From positions 1-64,000 of the forward strand of contig NZ_NTFY01000002.1 of the NCBI RefSeq assembly GCF_002289565.1: a DNA stretch of 64,000 bases, in the 5' to 3' direction. The notes under the pieces were generated by a model. That model worked only from the letters and a program-made list of their open reading frames with translations. It did not search any database and was not told the DNA's origin. How positions within the stretch are numbered: position 1 is the first letter of the stretch; the number at the start of each line of letters is the position of its first letter. A program made the translations under genes and the position numbers. Origin of the DNA: Rhodopirellula sp. SM50 (GTDB lineage: Bacteria; Planctomycetota; Planctomycetia; Pirellulales; Pirellulaceae). Shown in pieces: positions 1 through 10,700 of the stretch.

Positions 1-2
1 CC

Positions 3-3000
3 GGCGACATCGTCTTGGTCGACACCGGAGCCTTCAACACCAATCAAATCACACTGCTTTCCACGGTCGCGTCGAAGCAACTCGTCAGCCTAACCGCGAC
101 CACCGGTGATCTGACCCTCGGAGCGGCGATCGGCAACTCCGTCGATGATCTGACGCTCGTCGCCACCGCCGGCAACATCGTCGGGGGAGCGACCGCGACG
201 GCCGACGCATTGACGCTCAACGCCGGCCAGGGCATCGGCATTGGAACCGCCGTGACCGCCGACGCGACCAGTTACAGCCTGACCACCGCCGGAGCGGGCA
301 CTGACGGCAACATCACGCTCGTTGACGTTGGCGCACTCAACACAACTCAAATCACCACACTGGCCACCCACACATCGGCTCAGACGATCAGCCTGACCGC
401 CACCACCGGCAATCTGACCGTGGGAAACGGGATCGGCGATGCGACTGACAACCTGACGCTGATTGCAATCGCCGGTGACGTCGATGGTGGCGCGACTGCA
501 ACCGCGGAGACGCTGACCGTCAATGCCAGCGGAGGCATTGGGAATGGGACAGCCTTGATGACTGACGCCAACACGTTGAGCTTGGTGACATCCGGGTTTA
601 ACGCCGCGGGCAACATCACGGTGATCCAGGCTGACGCCGCCAATCTTTCGGTCGCGACCGACGGCTCCGCACAAACCATCGATGTGACGCTGACGACCGG
701 TGATTTCACGCTGGGCGGCACGATCGGCGACGCGAGTGACAGCTTGAGCTTCACCGCCGCCGGCGGCGACATCGTCGGGGGTGGCACGGTGACGGCAAAC
801 ACATTGACCTTGAACGCGAGCGGTGGAATCGGGATCGGCACGGCGGTGACGGCCAACGCAACGACGTACCATTTGACGACATTGGGCGCGGACGCTGCAG
901 GCAACATCACGCTGGTCGATACCGGCGCCTTCAACACCAATCAAATTGCGACCCTGTCGACGGCCGCCTCGGTGCAGACGATCAGCCTGACCGCGACGAC
1001 AGGAGATCTAACCGTCGGCGCCGCAATCGGCAACGCGACCGACAATCTCGCGTTGATCGCGTCGGCAGGCGATGTCATCGGAGGTGCGACCGCGACCGCC
1101 GCAACACTGACCGTGAACGCCGACGGCGGGATTGGGATTGGTATCGCGCTGAACACGAACGCCGACACGCTGAACCTGACCAGCGGAGGCGCAGCGGCAA
1201 ACGGCAACATCACGGTGATCCAAGCCAGCGCGGCGAACCTCTCGGTCGACACTGCGGCGACGGGCCAAACGGTTGATGTGACCGTGTCGGCTGGGGATCT
1301 GACCATCAGCGGCCCCGTGGGAGACGCCAATGACGACGTCAACCTGACCATCCAGAGTGGCAACGTGGTCGGCGGTAGCTTCGCCGTGACCGCGGACACG
1401 TTGACGATTGATGCCAGTGGCGGGATCGGCATTGGAGTGGAGCTTGACACCGATGCCGACACGCTGGACCTGACAACCCACGGTGTCGCAGTGGCCGGCA
1501 ATATCTCGATCGTTCAGGCCGACGCGGCAAACTTCTCGATTGCGACCGATACGTCCGGCCAAACGATCAGCGTGACGCTGACGACCGGTGACTTCACCGT
1601 TGGCGGTGCGATCGGAGACGGCAACGACAGTCTGACTTTCATTGCCAACGATGGCAACATCGTCGGCGGCGGAACGGTCACAGCCAACGACTTGACGCTC
1701 AGCGCCAGCGGCGGCATCGGGATCGGAACGGCGGTGACGGCCAATGCGGCAACGTACAGCCTGACGACGACTGGAATCGGAACCGACGGGAACATTCGAT
1801 TGGTCGATACCAATGGGCTCAATACCAATCAAATCACGACACTGTCGACCCACAGTTCGACACAAACGATCAGCCTGACCGCATCAACGGGCAATCTGAC
1901 GGTCGAATCATCGATCGGTGATGCAAACGATCATCTGAGCTTGATTTCAACGCTGGGCAACGTCGACGGCGGCGCGACGGCGACCGCGGCGACACTGACC
2001 CTAAATGCCGGCGGCGGGATCGGAATCGGTGCGGCGTTGACCGTCGATGCAACCAGTTACAGCCTGACGACCGCAGGGGCCGGAACCGCGGGCAACATCA
2101 ATCTCGTTGACGCCAATGCGCTCAACACCAACGAAATCACGACGCTCGTGACCGACGGTTCGGTCCAAACGATTCATCTGACCGCATCGGCGGGTGATCT
2201 GACGACCGGCTCTGCCATCGGGAACAATAGCGACCATCTGACCTTGACCACCCTCGCCGGCAACGTGGAGGGTGGAGCGACGGTGACCGCGGACACGTTG
2301 ACCGTCAACTCCAGCGGTGGAATCGGCATCTTGACTGCGTTTGCAACCGACGTGAACACATTAAACCTGACGACCGACGGCATCGGTGCGGCCGGGGACA
2401 TCTCAGTGATTCAAGCCGACGCATCGAATCTTTCGATCGCAACCGATGCATCGGCACAAACGATCAGCGTGACGTTGAACACGGGTGATTTTACGATCGG
2501 CGGCGCGATCGGCGACGGCAACGACAGTTTGACCTTCATCGCATCAGGCGGCGACATCGTCGGCGGGCTCGGAACGGTCACCGCCAATGTCCTGACGCTC
2601 AACGCCAGCGGCGGAATCGGGATCGGGATCGGAAACGCCGTGACCGCCGACGCCACCACCTACAATCTGACCACCGCCGGAACGAACGCCGCGGGCAACA
2701 TCACACTGATCGACGCCGGCGCATTCGATACCAATCAGATCACCACGCTCGTAACGCACGGTTCGGCGCAAAGGATCGACCTGACCGCGAACAGCGGTGA
2801 CCTGACCGTCGGCGGAGCGATCGGGCAGGCAAACGATGACCTGAACTTGACCGCAGCGGCCGGCAACATTGTCGGCGGCGGAGCGGCGGTGACGGCCAAC
2901 GCCCTGACCCTTGACGCCAGCGGTGGGATCGGCATCGGCATGGCGGTGCAAGCCAACGCGACCAGCTACAGCTTGAAGACGACCGGTGTCGGCAACGCCG

Positions 3001-6000
3001 GCGACATCGCCCTGGTCGATACCGGAGCCTTCAACACCAATCAAGTCACCATGCTGTCCACGGGCGCGTCGGCCCAAACGGTCAGCCTGACCGCGAACAC
3101 CGGTGATCTGACCATCGGAACCAACATCGGCAACGCCATCGACGACCTGACGCTCGTCGCCACCGCCGGTGACATCGTCGGTGGGGTGGCTACGACCGCG
3201 ACCGCGGCGATGTTGACCCTGGATGCCGGCGGCGGCATCGGCATCGGCATCGCCGTGACCGCCGATGCGGCCAGCTACAGCCTGACCACCGCCGGAACGA
3301 ACGCCGACGGCGACATCACGCTGATCGACACCGCGGCGCTGAACACCAATCAAATCACCACGCTCGATACCGATGCGTCCGCACAAACGGTCAGTCTGAC
3401 CGCGACGACGGGTGATTTGACCGTGGGTGACGCGATCGGCGACGCAACCGACAGCCTGACGTTGATTGCAGCCGCCGGGAATGTCGTCGGCGGAGCGAAG
3501 GCGACCGCCGATATGTTGACCGTGACTGCCAACGGAGGGATCGGTACCGGCCCCGTGTTGGAAACCGACGCGAATACGCTGAACTTAACGACATCCGGCG
3601 TTGGCGCGGCCGGCAACATTCGCGTGGAAGAATTTGACGCGACAACGTATGTGGTCAATACGCACGCGTCGGCTCAGCTGATTCAACTGACCCAAAGCAA
3701 CGGCGACATCACCATCGGTGGTGCGATCGGCGATGGTGGTGACAGCCTGACTTTCGTCGCGTCAGCGGGAAATATCGAAGGCAGTGGAACGACGGTGACG
3801 GCGAACGCGCTGGTGTTGCAAGCCGGCGGAGGGATCGGCACCGTCACCGAAATCACTGCCAACGCGGCAAGCTACTCGTTGTCCACACTCGGTGCGGGCG
3901 CTGCGGGTAACATCACGTTGGTTGACACCAACTCGCTCAACACCAGCCAGATCACCAATCTGTCCACCGGCACGACGCCCCAAACGGTCAGTCTAACCGC
4001 CTCCTTAGGCAACCTGACCGTTGATGCCGCAATCGGTGACGCCGGCGACGACCTGTCATTGAACGCATTGGTCGGTAACGTCGAGGGCGGCGCCACGGCG
4101 ACCGCGACCAATTTGACGGTCCAAGCCGGCGGTGGGATCGGAATCGGCGCGGTACTCAATACCAACGCCGATACGTTGAATTTGACGACCAGCGGCGTCA
4201 ACGGTTTGGGCAATATCACCGTGGTCGAATCCGATGCGGTCAATCTGTCGATCACGACGGTGGGATCCGCACAGACAGTCAACGCGCGGGTGCTCAACGG
4301 AAACCTGACGATCAGCAATCCCTTCGGTGACGCGAATGACAACCTGACCTTGATCACGTCCAACGGCGACGTGGTCGGTGGCGGAACCGTGACCGCCGAC
4401 ACGTTGACGATCAATTCCAGCGGCGGCATCGGCAACGGCATCCCATTGCAAACGGACGCCAACACGCTCGATCTGACCTCGGCCGGCATCGGGTTGGCGG
4501 GCAACATTAGCGTGGTGCAAGCCGATGCGGCCAATCTGTCGATCGCGACCGATGTCTCGGGGCAAATGATTTCGGTGACACTGACGACCGGCGACTTCAC
4601 CGTCGGCGGCGCGATCGGTGACGGAAACGATAGCCTGATGTTCGCTGCGAGCGACGGAAACATCATCGGCGGCGCCGGCACCGTGACCGCCAACGACTTG
4701 ACGCTCTTCGCCAGCGGCGGGATCGGAATCACAACGGCTGTAACGGCCAATGCAGCGACGTACAACTTGGAAACCCAAGGTGTTGATGCGGCCGGCAACA
4801 TCGAATTGATCAGTGTCAACACCCTGAACACCGACCAGATCACGCTGACGACCGCTGGCTCGACGCAAACGATTGATTTATCCGTGTCGGCCGGCGATCT
4901 GATCGTCGGCGGGGCGATCGGCGATTCGATGGACAATCTCAATTTGAATACCTCCGCCGGTAACATTGTCGGCGGCGGCGCGACCGTGTCCGCCGCGACA
5001 TTGACGATCGTCTCAGCGGGCGGCATCGGCGTTGGAATGGCGTTGAATACCGACGCGAGCGCGTTGAACCTGACCACTAACGGAGCCGATGCGGCGGGTA
5101 ACATCACCGTCGTCGAGAATGACGCGGTCGCTTTGTCCATCAACACAGCGGCATCGACGCAGACGGCGAGCGTCACCGTTCGCAACGGGAATCTCACCGT
5201 CGGCGGACCGATCGGGGATTCTAATGACAATCTGATCTTGATCACCAGCAATGGTGATGTGAACGGCGGGTCGACCGTCACGGCCAACAACTTGACGGTC
5301 AACGCAAGCGGAGGAATCGGCATCGACGCATTCCTGCTGACCAACGCCAACACGATCCTGCTCACCTCCGCCGGATTTGGCTCTGCAGGCGACATCACCG
5401 TCAAGGACGTCGGCTCGGCTGATTTCATGATCGGGACCGATGCGTCGTCACAAACGATCGATCTGACCACTCGCACGGGAGACTTCAACATCGGTGGTGC
5501 GATCGGTGATGTGAATGACCATCTACGTTTCACCGCTATACTGGGCGACATCAACGGCGGCGGTACGGTGACGGCCAACAGTTTGACGCTGTCCGCCGGC
5601 CGCGGCATCGGGACGGTCGCCGCTGTCAGGGGCAACGCGGCGAGTTACAGTTTGACGTCGTCAGCGGTGGGTGCTGCCGGCAACATCTCACTGGTCGACA
5701 CCGGTCCGCTCAACACCAGCCAAATCACGACCTTGTCGACCGATGGTTCCAGCCAAACGGTCACGCTGACATCCGAGACGGCGAACTTGACGGTCGATAG
5801 CTTGATCGGTGACTCCAACGATGACTTGACGCTGATCGCGACGGCCGGTGACGTGATCGGCGGCGGCGTCGCGACCGCCGGCACCTTGCGTCTGGTCGCC
5901 GCCGGAGGCATCGGAGTCGGCACCGCGCTGACCGCTGATGCGACGACCTATGAACTGTCCACGACGGGTGTCGATTCCGCCGGCAACATCGCGTTGGTTC

Positions 6001-6230
6001 ACCAGGGCGCGCTCAACACCAGCCAACTGGCGACGTTGTCGACCGACGCATCGACGCAGACGATCAGCCTGACCGCATCGGCGAGCGACCTGACCGTCGA
6101 TGCCGCACTCCACCACGCCAACGACAATTTTGAATTGATCGCTTCGGGCGGCGGCGTGCAAAACACCGGCGCGTCGGTCACCGCCAATGCGTTGTCGGTC
6201 GATGCGATAACGGGGATCAACCTCAATACC
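3..6230 (+). repeat. 21 tandem ~294-bp modules of two classes within the giant surface protein
   Basis: Reading the protein, class A modules carry LNTNQITTLST-like text after a SYSLTT-like opening. Class B modules carry QADAANLSIAT-like text after a TLNLTT-like opening. The visible order is A A B A B B A A B A A A B A B B A B B A A, giving 12 A and 9 B. The first module is cut by the window edge. The shared half of each module (SLTATTGDLTVGGAIGD and NASGGIGIG types) is common to both classes. The hinge residues before each module predict its class: TAVTANAT precedes A and ALNTDANT precedes B. The repeats are diverged at base level rather than identical. Confidence 0.85.
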
Positions 6231-7742
6231 AGTGTCACGTCGTTTGAAGCGATCAATCGCGTCGGCGGAGACATCCAGGTCACCGAATCCGACGCCGTTA
6301 CGATTTTAATGGTCGAACAGTTCTCCCCGGGCGACGTCTCGATTTCCGCCGGCGGCACCATCGACCTGTCCAACGGCGGACGCATGCCAAGTCGCATCAC
6401 GTCAGGCAGTGGTTCAATCAGCTTGCAGGCCGTCGGGGCCGCGTCGGATCTAAATGTCAATGGCTGGGTCACCTCGGGGACCGGACAGATCACCTTGCGT
6501 GCCGACGACGACTTGGCGTTGGGCGCGGTGGCCCGAGTCACCACCGGCAGCAACGATGCGGTGTCGGTCACGCTCTCGGCCAACGACGACGGTGCCGGGT
6601 CGGGCGTCCTGGCGTTCAATGATTCCGCCATCGTGGCGACCGACAAGGGGCAAATCAGCGGCGTGCTGGTCAACTCGCCCACGCCGATCAGCGGAACCCA
6701 AGTCGGTGAATTACTCGGAGGCACCCAGCGCAACGCCCAGATCGATGTGACGGTCAATGATCCCGCGGGGCTGGGATTTGTCGCCGAAGTGGACTGGCTG
6801 GAGGGCAACCCGGGTGACAGCGACCCGTCTCGCCGCAACCCGCTGGAAAAGAACATCAGCACCGGTGGCGTCGGGGTGAACTTTCAACACTCCTACGACG
6901 TCGCCCCGAACCAAGGTGACATCAACGTGAACGTCTCGCTGACGTCGATCGCCGACGGTTCGATCGTGTTGAGGCAAAACACGACGGACTTGCTGGATCG
7001 CCCGGAGTTCACCACCACGGTCACGCTGCGGGTCGAAGGCGCGCTGCTGCCGTTCTCGGCGCCGTTGCCCGAAGCCGACAACGTTGATTTTGTCCGCACC
7101 TTCGAGCAGATCGTCGTCACCACCCCGGCCACCCAACGCATCGTTTTCGTGACACCTCCGTTGCAATTCAATAATTCGGTCGGTTCCGCCGTCGTGACCA
7201 GCCAGCGCTACTATGTGCTGCGAATCGTTTCGTTCGGTGCCGAGTCGGAGGGCGAAGTCAAGCTTTGGGATTCCCAGCCGGGACGTGAGGAGTACAGCCT
7301 GCCGGATCTGGAAGACCCGAATTCGGGCGAGGGATTTGAACTGAGCCAATTGCCGGAATTGTTCAAGCGATTGCCCGACGATCGTTATCGAATCTATTTG
7401 ATCGAAGGTCAAACGGAACGTCTGGTGTTGGACTTCATCATTCGCGACGGACAACCGATTGAATCTCAAAGCGACGACCAACCCGTTCAGGAAAGCGAAG
7501 CGACCGAGTCCGACGGGGAAATGGACGCCGAACCGGCCGCCGGGCCGATCGAGCGTCCCAACCTGAGCAGCGTCGAGCGGCTGGGCAGCGTTCCGGTGGT
7601 CTCCACGGGCGGCATTGTGCTGGCCGCGGGGATGGCCAAACGCGATCAAAGACGTCATGGACGGCAGTGGCGCAACGCGTCAGCGCAACCCGAGCGCGAT
7701 CGAAATAACATGTCAGCGAGGAGACCAGCGTCATGGCGCTAA
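3..7742 (+). CDS. Giant beta-strand-repeat surface protein (5' end outside window)
   Basis: The frame is open to the left edge and the first codons already match the repeat consensus, so the start and any signal peptide lie before the window. About 2580 residues are visible. Residues 1 to about 2080 are 21 modules of roughly 98 residues, rich in G, A, T, N and D, with recurring motifs such as GGAIGDANDNLTL, NASGGIGIG and AGNITLVD. The remaining 500 residues are non-repetitive: beta-rich stretches, an acidic segment near residues 2490-2515, then a short hydrophobic stretch (VVSTGGIVLAAGMA) followed by basic residues that could be a C-terminal anchor or sorting signal. Cysteine is nearly absent, as is usual for secreted adhesin-like proteins. 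The next gene starts inside its last codons, which suggests coupling. An adhesin or matrix role is inferred; no enzymatic domain is visible. Confidence 0.85.
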   Translation, partial: GDIVLVDTGAFNTNQITLLSTVASKQLVSLTATTGDLTLGAAIGNSVDDLTLVATAGNIVGGATATADALTLNAGQGIGIGTAVTADATSYSLTTAGAGTDGNITLVDVGALNTTQITTLATHTSAQTISLTATTGNLTVGNGIGDATDNLTLIAIAGDVDGGATATAETLTVNASGGIGNGTALMTDANTLSLVTSGFNAAGNITVIQADAANLSVATDGSAQTIDVTLTTGDFTLGGTIGDASDSLSFTAAGGDIVGGGTVTANTLTLNASGGIGIGTAVTANATTYHLTTLGADAAGNITLVDTGAFNTNQIATLSTAASVQTISLTATTGDLTVGAAIGNATDNLALIASAGDVIGGATATAATLTVNADGGIGIGIALNTNADTLNLTSGGAAANGNITVIQASAANLSVDTAATGQTVDVTVSAGDLTISGPVGDANDDVNLTIQSGNVVGGSFAVTADTLTIDASGGIGIGVELDTDADTLDLTTHGVAVAGNISIVQADAANFSIATDTSGQTISVTLTTGDFTVGGAIGDGNDSLTFIANDGNIVGGGTVTANDLTLSASGGIGIGTAVTANAATYSLTTTGIGTDGNIRLVDTNGLNTNQITTLSTHSSTQTISLTASTGNLTVESSIGDANDHLSLISTLGNVDGGATATAATLTLNAGGGIGIGAALTVDATSYSLTTAGAGTAGNINLVDANALNTNEITTLVTDGSVQTIHLTASAGDLTTGSAIGNNSDHLTLTTLAGNVEGGATVTADTLTVNSSGGIGILTAFATDVNTLNLTTDGIGAAGDISVIQADASNLSIATDASAQTISVTLNTGDFTIGGAIGDGNDSLTFIASGGDIVGGLGTVTANVLTLNASGGIGIGIGNAVTADATTYNLTTAGTNAAGNITLIDAGAFDTNQITTLVTHGSAQRIDLTANSGDLTVGGAIGQANDDLNLTAAAGNIVGGGAAVTANALTLDASGGIGIGMAVQANATSYSLKTTGVGNAGDIALVDTGAFNTNQVTMLSTGASAQTVSLTANTGDLTIGTNIGNAIDDLTLVATAGDIVGGVATTATAAMLTLDAGGGIGIGIAVTADAASYSLTTAGTNADGDITLIDTAALNTNQITTLDTDASAQTVSLTATTGDLTVGDAIGDATDSLTLIAAAGNVVGGAKATADMLTVTANGGIGTGPVLETDANTLNLTTSGVGAAGNIRVEEFDATTYVVNTHASAQLIQLTQSNGDITIGGAIGDGGDSLTFVASAGNIEGSGTTVTANALVLQAGGGIGTVTEITANAASYSLSTLGAGAAGNITLVDTNSLNTSQITNLSTGTTPQTVSLTASLGNLTVDAAIGDAGDDLSLNALVGNVEGGATATATNLTVQAGGGIGIGAVLNTNADTLNLTTSGVNGLGNITVVESDAVNLSITTVGSAQTVNARVLNGNLTISNPFGDANDNLTLITSNGDVVGGGTVTADTLTINSSGGIGNGIPLQTDANTLDLTSAGIGLAGNISVVQADAANLSIATDVSGQMISVTLTTGDFTVGGAIGDGNDSLMFAASDGNIIGGAGTVTANDLTLFASGGIGITTAVTANAATYNLETQGVDAAGNIELISVNTLNTDQITLTTAGSTQTIDLSVSAGDLIVGGAIGDSMDNLNLNTSAGNIVGGGATVSAATLTIVSAGGIGVGMALNTDASALNLTTNGADAAGNITVVENDAVALSINTAASTQTASVTVRNGNLTVGGPIGDSNDNLILITSNGDVNGGSTVTANNLTVNASGGIGIDAFLLTNANTILLTSAGFGSAGDITVKDVGSADFMIGTDASSQTIDLTTRTGDFNIGGAIGDVNDHLRFTAILGDINGGGTVTANSLTLSAGRGIGTVAAVRGNAASYSLTSSAVGAAGNISLVDTGPLNTSQITTLSTDGSSQTVTLTSETANLTVDSLIGDSNDDLTLIATAGDVIGGGVATAGTLRLVAAGGIGVGTALTADATTYELSTTGVDSAGNIALVHQGALNTSQLATLSTDASTQTISLTASASDLTVDAALHHANDNFELIASGGGVQNTGASVTANALSVDAITGINLNTSVTSFEAINRVGGDIQVTESDAVTILMVEQFSPGDVSISAGGTIDLSNGGRMPSRITSGSGSISLQAVGAASDLNVNGWVTSGTGQITLRADDDLALGAVARVTTGSNDAVSVTLSANDDGAGSGVLAFNDSAIVATDKGQISGVLVNSPTPISGTQVGELLGGTQRNAQIDVTVNDPAGLGFVAEVDWLEGNPGDSDPSRRNPLEKNISTGGVGVNFQHSYDVAPNQGDINVNVSLTSIADGSIVLRQNTTDLLDRPEFTTTVTLRVEGALLPFSAPLPEADNVDFVRTFEQIVVTTPATQRIVFVTPPLQFNNSVGSAVVTSQRYYVLRIVSFGAESEGEVKLWDSQPGREEYSLPDLEDPNSGEGFELSQLPELFKRLPDDRYRIYLIEGQTERLVLDFIIRDGQPIESQSDDQPVQESEATESDGEMDAEPAAGPIERPNLSSVERLGSVPVVSTGGIVLAAGMAKRDQRRHGRQWRNASAQPERDRNNMSARRPASWR

Positions 7743-10700
7743 TCTGTTCTTATTGTGGTTCCGAATGCAGCCAGCGCGACCAGGCCAATGGGCGTTGCGG
7801 AAGCTGCGCGTGTTTTTTCACCGGTCATGAAGAAATCATCCCCGATGCGCCGGCTGAACAACCGGTTGCGTCGTCCGACGATGCCGCCGCCTCTCCCTTT
7901 ACCGCCCCCAAACCGACCGCCGAGACTGCGGAATCTGATACGGAGCAATCCCGTTCGGCACCGGACACCGCAGTCCCGCCGCCGAGTCAGTTTGATCCGA
8001 CGGCGATTGAGCCCGACAGCCCACTGCAGGAGCTTGCCAGCAGCGAGGGGTTGATTCAGCCCCGACGTTTGTCGCCCCAATTTCGACGACGCGTTGAACG
8101 CACGTGGGAGTCGACGTTCGGTGGCGGAGGAGCAGGCTTTACCGCAGAGAGTACGCTCAGTTCCCATCAGCCGTCGACCGAAACGAAGGTCGAGAGCCCG
8201 ACGCTGAGCATCGCGACGCGAAAGATCACCAAGGGTAAAAGCGGTGCCAAAGGCGCCAGCGAAGGCGATTACGAACTGACCGATGTGATCGGCGAAGGCA
8301 GCATGGGTCGTGTCTGGTCGGCCCGCCAGACCTCGCTGGACCGCAACGTTGCAGTCAAGGTCCCGATGCCCGAATTGGCCGGTGCCGGAAGCGTGGGCGA
8401 GAGCCAATTCATTTCCGAAGTCGTCGTCACGGGACAACTGGAACACCCCAACATCGTTCCGATTTACGAACTCGGACGTGATTCGACCGGGATCCCGTTC
8501 TATTCGATGAAACACGTTCAAGGGCGACCCTGGAACGAGTTCATTCAGGAGAACACGATCCAGGAGAATCTGGAAATCCTGATGAAGGTCTGTGACGCGA
8601 TCGCCTTTGCCCACGACCGAAACTTCTTGCACCGAGACATCAAGCCACACAACGTGATGGTCGGCGAGTTCGGTGAAGTCTCGGTGATGGACTGGGGCAT
8701 CGCGGTTTCGATCACCAAAGACCCCAACCAACCCTGGGCATCGGTCGCGACCGGACCGGCCGGCACACCGGCCTACATGGCGCCCGAGATGGCGGCCCAC
8801 AATCCGTCCGAACTGGGTGTCGTCAGTGACATCTATCTGCTCGGCGCGGTGCTGTATGAAATCGTCACGGGAACACCGCCACACCCCAAGACCGGCGACA
8901 CCGGGGAAGCCCTGCTCGCCGCGGCAGCCAACGAGATCATTCCGACGACGCGATCGGGAGAGTTGGTGGACATCGCTCGCCGCGCGATGGCGACCAATCT
9001 GGACGACCGCTACCAGTCCGTTCAAGAGTTGCAAGATGCGATTCGAGAGTACCAGTCGCATCGCGAGAGCATCAAGCTGTCCGAAAGTGCCGACGAACAC
9101 TTTGCCCGGGCGAAGAAACAAAAAAGCAGCGATGAATTCGCCCGCGCCCGGTTCGCTTATGAAGAAGCGTTGAAACTCTGGGACGGCAACACCGCCGCTG
9201 CCATCGGCATGCGACTGTCGACGTTGGAACACGCCAAAAACGCGCTCGCACAAGAGAACTACGAACTGGGAATTTCCGTTCTGGATTCGACGAATCCCGA
9301 GCATCGCGATCTGCTTTCCAAACTGGAAACCAAGCGGGCGGCGCGGCGACGCCTGGCATGGTTTTCAAAGATTGCGGCGGGCACGGCGATCGCCGCCATT
9401 CTGGCCGTCGTGGTCGTGACGCTTTACTTCTACATGGAGTCGCTGGAAAACGCCAAGTCGCTGGAAGCCGAACGGGATAAGGCTCGTGAACAAGAAGTGG
9501 TCGCGACCAATCTCAAAACGAAAGCGGAATCCGAAAAAGAAAACGCGGAAATCGCTCGAAACGAAGCCTTCCGGGCACAACGGGAAGCGCGACGATTGGA
9601 AGCCGAGGCGCGGTTGGAAAAACGCCGCGCCGAAGAAGCACCCTATTCCTCCGAAATCGGATTGGCCGCCGAGTCGATCCGACGCAAGCTGCGCGACAAG
9701 GCCGAACGCATCCTCGATAAATTGGATCCGACCAAGCCCGATGCCGATCCGGTGATGTCACAACTGCGGCACATCGAATGGGGGATCCTGAAACACAGTT
9801 GGGGTCCGTCCTCGGTGGCGACGCTGACGGGCAAAGATCATGTGGAAGCGGTCGCCAGTTCAGCCGGCGGCGACATACTGGCAGCCGGAACCGATCTCGG
9901 AGATGTGTTGCTGTGGAAGGGTGTCAGCGGTTTGGACAACGATGCGGAACCGGTGACGATCCACTTCGGAAACAAGATTAACGCCCTGGCGATCTCCGAC
10001 GACGGACGATACCTGGCCGCGGCAGGGATTCGCAAACAAGATCCGGACGGTGATGGGCGACAAAATGATTTCGACGTTTGCGTCTGGGAAATCATGTCCG
10101 ATGCAGTCGGCCAGACGCCTCTGTTGCTGCACGGCCACAAAGCAGAAGTCTTAAGCGTCGCCTTTTCCAGCGACGCGACCAAGGTCGTCACCAGCGCCGC
10201 CGACCGCACCGCCGTGGTTTGGGATCAAATCACCGGTGAACGTCTCTCCGTGATGGCCGACCATTTGGATCCCAAGGTTTGGAGTGCGAGGCTTTCACCC
10301 AAAGATGATGACCTGGTCGTGACCGCCTGCGAAGACGGCAGGGTCCGAGTCTGGAGAACCACGACGAAGTCCGGTGGCGTCAGTGAAGCAAAGAAGCTGT
10401 ACGATTTCCGCGGTCACGATGGTCCGGTCTATGCCGCCGTGTTTAGCCCCGACGGCCAGTCGGTGCTCTCGGGCGGATACGACCGTAGCCTGCTGCGTTG
10501 GAAACTCAGTTCGGCACAAGCCGACGTGGTTGCCGCTGGCACCGAACTGTTGAAAAAACGTTTGCAAGGACAGGCCGATGCAAAACAGGGGGCCGCCAAC
10601 CAGCGAGACGAGATCGGCTCGACCGGCGATCGTCATACCGCCAGCATCCGCAGCATCGCGGTCGGCCGACTGGGCGATCAACAGGTCATCGTCACCGGCG

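Noticed and set aside
1008-5635. Long minus-strand frames (for example 1008-1865, 2544-3386 and 3872-5635) opposite the repeat protein
   Set aside because: They are mirror frames produced by the repeat's regular GC-rich codons; composition is skewed (V/A/P/S or R/D/G runs) and no start signals or domains are seen.
6711-9304. Minus-strand frames of 315 and 521 residues opposite the surface-protein end and the kinase domain
   Set aside because: The plus-strand genes here have unmistakable domains; the opposite frames have none.
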